A stretch of DNA of 39,988 bases from Planctomycetaceae bacterium (GTDB lineage: Bacteria; Planctomycetota; Planctomycetia; Planctomycetales; Planctomycetaceae): contig JAQWSQ010000109.1 of NCBI GenBank assembly GCA_029243145.1, positions 1-39,988 on the forward strand, in the 5' to 3' direction. The position numbers were made by a program, and so were the translations under genes. Shown here in pieces: positions 34,823-39,988 of this stretch. The notes below the pieces were generated by a model. The model did not search any database, was not told where the DNA came from, and saw only the letters and a program-made list of their open reading frames with translations. Every line of letters starts with the position of its first letter. Position 1 is the stretch's first letter.

Positions 34823-35527
34823 TTATCCTGTGAACATGTAGCCGATCAATCCGAGAGCAAAACCGGCAATACTACCCAAAGCCGGTAAGCGAGAGTTTTT
34901 GAGCACCGCCTGCGGTGCAATGTCTTCAAAGGTGAGGTAGAGAATACCTCCACTGGCAAACAGCATCAAAACGCCAAGCGAACCCTCTCTTTCGGCGAAG
35001 AATTCGAGACCGATGAATGCCGCGGCTGGCCCCAACAGTGACAGCAAGCTGAACGCGATAAGAACATTCCGCGAGGAGAGTTGTGAATCGCTAGTCATTT
35101 CGCGATAGGAATTAAATCCTTCGGGAAGATTTTGGAGTCCAATCATGCCGGCAATCAACAATGCCGACGATTCTCCCGAGGCAAACGTGGCTCCCAACGC
35201 GATGGCCTCAGGGATGAAATCTGAGACCATAGCGACCAACTGCGCAACCGAGCCTCCCAGCCGATCAAGCAGACAATCGAGACCATAAAATGCGATTCCA
35301 CCAAGAACAAAGGAGACAACGGCGGGGAGAGGAGTCAGTCTGGCGGCACCTTCGGGCACAAGCACCAAGGCAACTGCGGATAGAAGTGCTCCACCGCCGA
35401 AGGCAATGATCGAATGATGAAATTCTTCTTCTCCCCAGTCGGGAGAAATTTTATCGCACCAGGCGAGGAATCCTCCGACGGGAATTGCCAGTCCAGCGAT
35501 GAAAGCAAAAAAGAGAGCCGTTGTCAT
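34823..35527 (-). CDS. ZIP-family metal transporter
   Basis: The 234-residue membrane protein has about eight hydrophobic segments and the two paired ZIP motifs. The first is SDFIPEAIALG (102-112) and the second QNLPEGF (132-138). In typical zinc ZIP proteins the positions before N and D are His; here they are Gln and Ser, so metal choice may differ. 'FHHSIIAFGGGALLSAVALVLVPEG' near the N-terminus is also family-like. It faces the SDR gene divergently with about 100 bases between starts. Confidence 0.8.
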   Translation of the reverse strand: MTTALFFAFIAGLAIPVGGFLAWCDKISPDWGEEEFHHSIIAFGGGALLSAVALVLVPEGAARLTPLPAVVSFVLGGIAFYGLDCLLDRLGGSVAQLVAMVSDFIPEAIALGATFASGESSALLIAGMIGLQNLPEGFNSYREMTSDSQLSSRNVLIAFSLLSLLGPAAAFIGLEFFAEREGSLGVLMLFASGGILYLTFEDIAPQAVLKNSRLPALGSIAGFALGLIGYMFTG

Positions 35528-35624
35528 CGAGAATTTGATCCATTGTCAATCGCGTGGAGATGCCTAAAGTTTCTTGCAGCATCATACTCCTTTTAAATCA
35601 TACAAACACGTGCTTGGAGCTACT

Positions 35625-36377
35625 ATGGATCACGGAGTTCTCATCTTTGGAGCGACCAGTTCTACGGGAATCGAGTTGAGTAAACGTCTTCATCAGGCGG
35701 GTTATTCACTATTTTTATGTGGTCGGTCTGATAAAAAACTATCAAGTTTGGCGAAAGAAGTGGACTCCGAATATGCCGTCATCGATAGTTGGGAGAAATC
35801 GTCAGTCGACAATGTCGTTAAACAGGCGCATGAAAAACTCGGATCGATCACTGCAGTCACCAATCTCGTGGGCTCACTGCTGTTGAAGCCGGCTCATAGC
35901 ACGACTGACGATGAATGGCAGCAAACTCTTGAAGCGAATCTCACTTCTTGTTTTTTGATCTTGAGAAGTGTTATCCCCGTGATGCAAAAAGGGGAGGGTG
36001 GTTCGATCGTATTTGTGTCATCTGCGGCAGCCCTCAAAGGGATGGCCAATCACGAAGCGATTGCTGCGGCCAAGGCTGGAGTCGTCGGACTTTCACGCTC
36101 CGCAGCCGCGACCTACGCTTCTCGGGGAATTCGCGTCAACTGCGTGGCACCAGGTCTCGTTCGTTCTCAGATGACTGAAAAAATGCTCTCAAATTCGATG
36201 ACCGAGGAAGTCTCACTTTCAATGCATGCGATGGGACGTTTGGGCGAACCTTCAGACATCGCTTCAATGATTGAGTGGTTACTCACCCCTGAAAACAGTT
36301 GGGTGAGTGGGCAAGTATTTTCCGTCGATGGTGGACTGTCGAGCTTGATGCCAAAAATGAAAGCGAAAGTCTCGTAA
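35625..36377 (+). CDS. SDR-family protein with the active-site Tyr replaced
   Basis: The 250-residue short-chain dehydrogenase/reductase fold has cofactor loop GATSSTG (9-15), Ser at 132-133 in 'VFVSSAAA', and K150. The YxxxK tyrosine is Ile146, read directly from codon ATT at 36060-36062. 'NLVGS' stands in for NNAG. 'GIRVNCVAPGLVRSQMTEKM' and 'SGQVFSVDGGL' are normal. ATG 35625 follows GGAG by 6 bases; the frame extends to 35574 but that part adds no fold. It may be inactive, use another acid, or bind cofactor only. Confidence 0.85.
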   Translation: MDHGVLIFGATSSTGIELSKRLHQAGYSLFLCGRSDKKLSSLAKEVDSEYAVIDSWEKSSVDNVVKQAHEKLGSITAVTNLVGSLLLKPAHSTTDDEWQQTLEANLTSCFLILRSVIPVMQKGEGGSIVFVSSAAALKGMANHEAIAAAKAGVVGLSRSAAATYASRGIRVNCVAPGLVRSQMTEKMLSNSMTEEVSLSMHAMGRLGEPSDIASMIEWLLTPENSWVSGQVFSVDGGLSSLMPKMKAKVS

Positions 36378-36384
36378 CGAGCAT

Positions 36385-38821
36385 TTATCGACGAATTTTG
36401 AAGAGCTGATCTCCCATCACGGGACGGCATTGATTGCCGAAGTAAACTTTCAAATCGCCGTTATGAATCATCGTCTCTTTTATCGACAACTGATGCCTCC
36501 CTTTATCAAGTGACAAAGGCACACAACGAAATAACTTGTCGGAAGGGGGTAACTCGACGGGTACTCCATTCAAAGTGACTTCGAGATCAAACCCGCTGCT
36601 GACTTCCAATTGATAGAGGTCCTGCTGATCGGCATCGTGATAGCCGGTCAATTCAAAGGTATCGTCCATTTCCAGACCGTTAGCTTGCATCCAGTCGGTA
36701 TTGCGAGTGTTTTGCAATTCGACTTTTCCGGTTTGAGTGGTTAGTAATACCCCTGGTTTCAATGGCAATCCGCGTGCGGGGCCAATTGCTTTTCGAAGTG
36801 GAAGAGGTGCAATTTTGACCGACAAAGGCTTTGAACGGATGCTCCATCCGTCACCCTCCGCGATGGCATGAAGCTGGACATCACCAAGACCGATGACATC
36901 TGCGAGGACTTCCAGTTCTCCTTCTGCTCCTTCAATCGTGCCGAGTAGTTTTGAGAACTGATAAATTTTTATGGTTTCTGCATCTTTACATGTGGCTTTT
37001 AAGGTGACACTTTCTCCCAAACTGCAACAACTCTCTGGTTGATCATCAATCTTTTTCGTTTGCAAAGCGAGGTCGATGCTCTTCCCATACCGTTTGACAC
37101 TGAACGGTACCGACTTGCGGCCATCTGTTTGTGGTTGTTGCTTTGCCGTGGCAACGACGGTGAGCTCATGGCTGCCATCTGCAAGATCATTGATTCGCAA
37201 GAAGTCTCGGACGCCGGGAATCGAACTCGACTGTTCAACGCCGTCAACCAGAACAGTAAAGCGATCAATCTCGTCTTTATGTTGAGTAAGCAGCGGAACC
37301 GAGGAACCCAATTCTTGTCCCGCCTCAAATTCGAGATTAAAACGGGGGGAACTGGACCAAGGTTGACAAAGCGGGTCGCCGAGAATCAGCAATTGATACG
37401 GAGACTGCACAGAGAGACAGAATGATTCCGCCAAAGAGTAGCCACGAGAATAATAAACATGCAGAAAGGCAGTCGGAAACTTGGGCTGCAAGGCGAACGG
37501 TTCGTAAACAGTCCCACTGGTCCCCGAGGCTCCATAGCGAATCCACTCACTGATGGGAGTTTGAGTTGCGTCATCATTCATCATTCCACCAAAACTGGTG
37601 AGATGTTCGCAAATTGCCCCCGGCGTCATTTTGGATTGCGATTTGGGCCAATCAAAACCGGCAGTGCCAGACATCAAGCCTCCCACATCTCGGCGGAACT
37701 TGGGAACATCATCCTTGATGATCAACGCATGACGGCCGTTTTCTCTTAATTTGGCAACAGCCGCATCGAACCAGCCATCGCGAGTTGTTGAACGAATATC
37801 TTTGGTTCGGGAAAAATAAAATGAGGCGGCTGGTAAATTCTCATCCGCTTCCACGCTCGTTCGCAAGCACTGCAAGATCTCCGAGACCGAGTTTCCCCTC
37901 CCAACAGTGACACCCAACATCGTCGACATCATGTAATGGATTGGTTTTTTCGTGAAGGGAAGACTATAAGCGGTCTGGTGAGAGAATGCGTAGGCGTCTT
38001 CGGTTTCAAACAAAGGGTTTCGCATTTTAGCAAGCAGATCACGAAAACCTTCTGTCGAGCGTCAGGGGCGCAGCGACTCGTCTTTCTCGGCTTGCTCAGC
38101 ATTGACAAATCCATTCGTGACCGCTTTTTCCAACGCCTTCAAGCTATCGAGATATTTTTCATCCTCAGTCAAACAACGTGCGTAGTAATACCACAGCAAG
38201 CCGACATGATCGTGGGTGTCCAGCAACCGCTCCAAGATTTTTTTGGCATCACCGAACCGGCTTTCCTCCATCATCTTGAGCGTTTCGCGATATTGAACCC
38301 CTTCGCTCTCGTTGGGCAGGAAAGGACCGCCTGCCTGGACTCTCTTTCGGAAATAGGCATTCGAGCTGAGTTGCAAATAGTTGATATCTTCGCGAAACAC
38401 ATACTCAACGAGATACGTCATCCCCGTGAGCGAGCCGTAGGGAGTTAAATAGTGCGGTGGCTTTTGACCGGGAGTTTTATCGATGTCTGATTTCAGGCCG
38501 ATCTGCCAAGGGAAGTCAGCAGAATAGGTGATACATTCAATTTGATTGGCGATCCCTCGCTCGGAGATCGTCAAAATAATTGGTTTCAGAATGAGCTGGC
38601 GAAACTGCTCGACATCGATGGCCCAAGTGTCGGGGATGTCTTTCAGATAGATGACGTTCGCCGGGGGAATATTTCGCAAACGGATATATTCGTTGGCGAC
38701 CGCTTTCGAAGTCCAGCTATCTTCATTCACAATCACCGCAACATTGTGGGGGTGATAGCCCGGCTTCCAGAGACGAAAGCATAGACACAGCGAAAAGACA
38801 CATCAAGAAGAAGCGTTTCAT
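36385..38821 (-). pseudogene. TIGR03790-family exported protein, interrupted twice
   Basis: Read from ATG 38821 the product begins with a signal peptide ('MKRFFLMCLFAVSMLSSLEAG'-like, about 21 residues). The frame is then lost at a run of five C on the coding strand (38748-38752). Removing one C gives 'SPHNVAVIVNEDSW', the expected start of TIGR03790. The middle holds 'YLTPYGSLTGMTYLVEYVF' and TPR-like helices. An in-frame TGA at 38062-38064 then interrupts 'EKDESLRP'/'RSTEGFRDLLAKM', and the same frame continues to TAA at 36385. The C-terminal part has 'GDPLCQPW' and a beta-rich end. Repaired length is about 811 residues. It may be a decaying gene or carry two sequence errors. TIGR03790 function is unknown. 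Confidence 0.75.
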
Positions 38822-38988
38822 CTGAAATCTCTGAGAGTCAAAAGGTATGATGACGTCGGACTTGCCGGGAATATGTATGTTTCCCACGACTAATTGGCCC
38901 AGTCAGCAGGAGAAAACGCCGCTTCCCTACAAATCCCTACATTTTACGGTTCAATCCAGAGAACCTGTTTTCTCTGCCGCTAAACAAC

Positions 38989-38994
38989 TATAAT
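38989..38994 (+). promoter_or_regulatory. Possible -10 box for the PSD1 gene
   Basis: A perfect TATAAT lies 70 bases upstream of the PSD1 cytochrome start. No good -35 is seen at 16-18 bases upstream; the best is CTGTTT at 38965-38970. A hairpin (39001-39022) follows in what would be the leader. Confidence 0.25.
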
Positions 38995-39000
38995 GGAGGT

Positions 39001-39022
39001 GCGGAGCAGACACACGCTCCGT
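39001..39022. repeat. Short hairpin in the PSD1 leader
   Basis: GCGGAGC (39001-39007) pairs with GCTCCGT (39016-39022, one G-T pair) around an 8-base ACACAC-like loop. It may be another small intergenic hairpin repeat or a leader structure. No T-run follows, so it is not called a terminator. Confidence 0.4.
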
Positions 39023-39063
39023 CCTACCTACAAAACGATTTTCTCATCGAATCACCCCGCCTT

Positions 39064-39988
39064 ATGCATCGAATTTACCTATTATTCGCAGCTTCTTTGA
39101 TGTGCCTGGGATCAAGCTCCCTCCAAGCGGAAGCTCCACCGGTCACCCCCGAGCAAGAGAAGTTCTTCGAAACAAAAATCCGGCCTATCTTGGCAAAGTC
39201 CTGCTATGAGTGTCATGGACCCAAAAAACAACAGTCCGGCCTGCGTGTTGATCATCGGCAATTCCTCATCAAAGGAGGCGATACCGGCACGGTTTTGACT
39301 CCGGGAAAACTCGACGAGAGCCGTCTATGGGCTGTGCTACAGCACGACCCGCTCGATACTCAGATGCCACCTGATGGCAAACTGGCAGGCTCCGTTCTTG
39401 GCGATTTCAAAACCTGGATTGAGATGGGGGCTCCTTGGCCTGCCTCTGATCTGCCAAAAACCACTGCGAGTGAGCATGGCATCGATTGGCAATCACATTG
39501 GGCTTATCAACCCGTTACAAAACCCGAGCCCCCCAATTTGGCAGACAGTTCCTGGCCCGTGAATGCCATTGATCAGTTTGTGTTACAAAAGTTGCGAGAA
39601 AACGATCTCAGCCCCAGGCAAGCCGCAGATCGTGAAACATTATTGCGTCGGTTGAAATACGATTTGCTCGGGCTGCCTCCCACAATCGAGGAGCTTCAGA
39701 CATTCCAGAATGATACTTCTCCTGACGCCTACGCCAAACTGATTGATCGTTATCTGGCCTCTCCCCATTTTGGAGAACGCTGGGCTCGACATTGGTTGGA
39801 TGTGTCTCGCTACGCAGACACCAAAGGGTATGTTTTTCAAGAAGATCGAAATTATCCTGATGCGTGGCGTTATCGGGAATGGGTCATCAATGCCTTTAAT
39901 CAAGATTTGCCATACGATCAATTTATTGTGCGGCAAATCGCCGCCGATCAAGCGTCTGAAAATGAAGACGACCTGCATGCAATGGGTT
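39064..39988 (+). CDS. PSD1/cytochrome c-DUF1549 protein (N-terminal part)
   Basis: The frame is open from ATG 39064 to the window edge (308 codons). After a signal peptide (about 1-22, ending in 'SLQAEA') comes a planctomycete-type cytochrome c (PSCyt1) domain. Its haem motif is '[19 protein letters not shown]', and the distal methionine is probably in 'DTQMPPDGK'. The DUF1549 (PSCyt2) domain starts at about '[17 protein letters not shown]' and includes '[16 protein letters not shown]' and '[22 protein letters not shown]'. The C-terminal DUF1553 domain should lie beyond the window. These exported proteins are a hallmark of planctomycetes and often sit beside DUF1501 and sulfatase genes. No clear ribosome binding site was found. 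Confidence 0.9.
   Translation, partial: MHRIYLLFAASLMCLGSSSLQAEAPPVTPEQEKFFETKIRPILAKSCYECHGPKKQQSGLRVDHRQFLIKGGDTGTVLTPGKLDESRLWAVLQHDPLDTQMPPDGKLAGSVLGDFKTWIEMGAPWPASDLPKTTASEHGIDWQSHWAYQPVTKPEPPNLADSSWPVNAIDQFVLQKLRENDLSPRQAADRETLLRRLKYDLLGLPPTIEELQTFQNDTSPDAYAKLIDRYLASPHFGERWARHWLDVSRYADTKGYVFQEDRNYPDAWRYREWVINAFNQDLPYDQFIVRQIAADQASENEDDLHAMG

Noticed and set aside
38062-38064. Selenocysteine at the in-frame TGA of the TIGR03790 gene
   Set aside because: Flanking residues suggest a lost Leu or similar in a TPR-like helix, no redox motif is near, and no SECIS-like hairpin was recognised.

Overview
The window looks like a chromosomal segment of a planctomycete, most likely a member of the Planctomycetales of moderate GC content. 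This rests on the gene families, not on a marker gene. It holds three secreted sulfatases, a lipoprotein with two DUF1080 domains, a PSD1-type cytochrome c/DUF1549 protein, a Hanks-kinase-like membrane protein, a TIGR03790-family protein and a BatA/von Willebrand membrane block. No rRNA, tRNA, CRISPR array, prophage or intact insertion sequence was seen. Most of the window is housekeeping or ordinary chromosomal content.

Layout. 1-2575 holds the gyrA 3' end, rmlB (rfbB) and prfB with the classic +1 programmed frameshift. A REP/BIME-like pair of hairpins (2581-2680) separates prfB from the DUF1080 lipoprotein (2708-4015). 4016-4700 is a gene-free stretch with fragments of self-similar intergenic repeat. 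4701-6601 is an OafA-type acyltransferase with a C-terminal SGNH domain, split by a one-base frameshift. 6602-6905 has no intact gene, only a short coding-like remnant. 6906-10143 is a divergent pair: a protein with two receiver-like halves and a degenerate kinase fused through one membrane segment to a beta-helix-like region. 10212-13307 is pyrB, a dihydroorotase homologue that has lost three metal-binding histidines (pyrC'-like), and a YacP/Rae1-type NYN nuclease. 13507-15800 holds a lipoprotein of unknown function and an APC permease.

15951-24144 is a co-directional block of three large membrane proteins: BatA/VWA, VWA plus glutamine-amidotransferase-like, and a 1133-residue protein with about 470 residues of hydrophilic low complexity. 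After that come a nitrilase-family amidohydrolase on the minus strand, a heparan N-sulfatase-like sulfatase, and a compact ArsR - AHSA1/SRPBCC - DinB - TfoX-N cluster (26725-28465). A DUF457/YdjM-type membrane protein, two further sulfatases in tandem on the minus strand, and a nucleotidyltransferase follow. The right end has a Gfo/Idh/MocA oxidoreductase, a ZIP transporter, an SDR protein lacking the active-site tyrosine, a TIGR03790 gene with two lesions, and the start of a PSD1 cytochrome gene that runs off the window.

How the genes work together. pyrB and the pyrC'-like gene overlap by four bases and probably make one aspartate transcarbamoylase complex. The sulfatases, the DUF1080 protein and the cytochrome/DUF1549 protein fit the sulfated-polysaccharide lifestyle of planctomycetes. 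rmlB and the acyltransferase fit cell-surface glycan synthesis. The points most worth a second look are the catalytically dead dihydroorotase, the pseudokinase/beta-helix fusion with its divergent partner, the two interrupted genes, and the REP-like hairpin pair.
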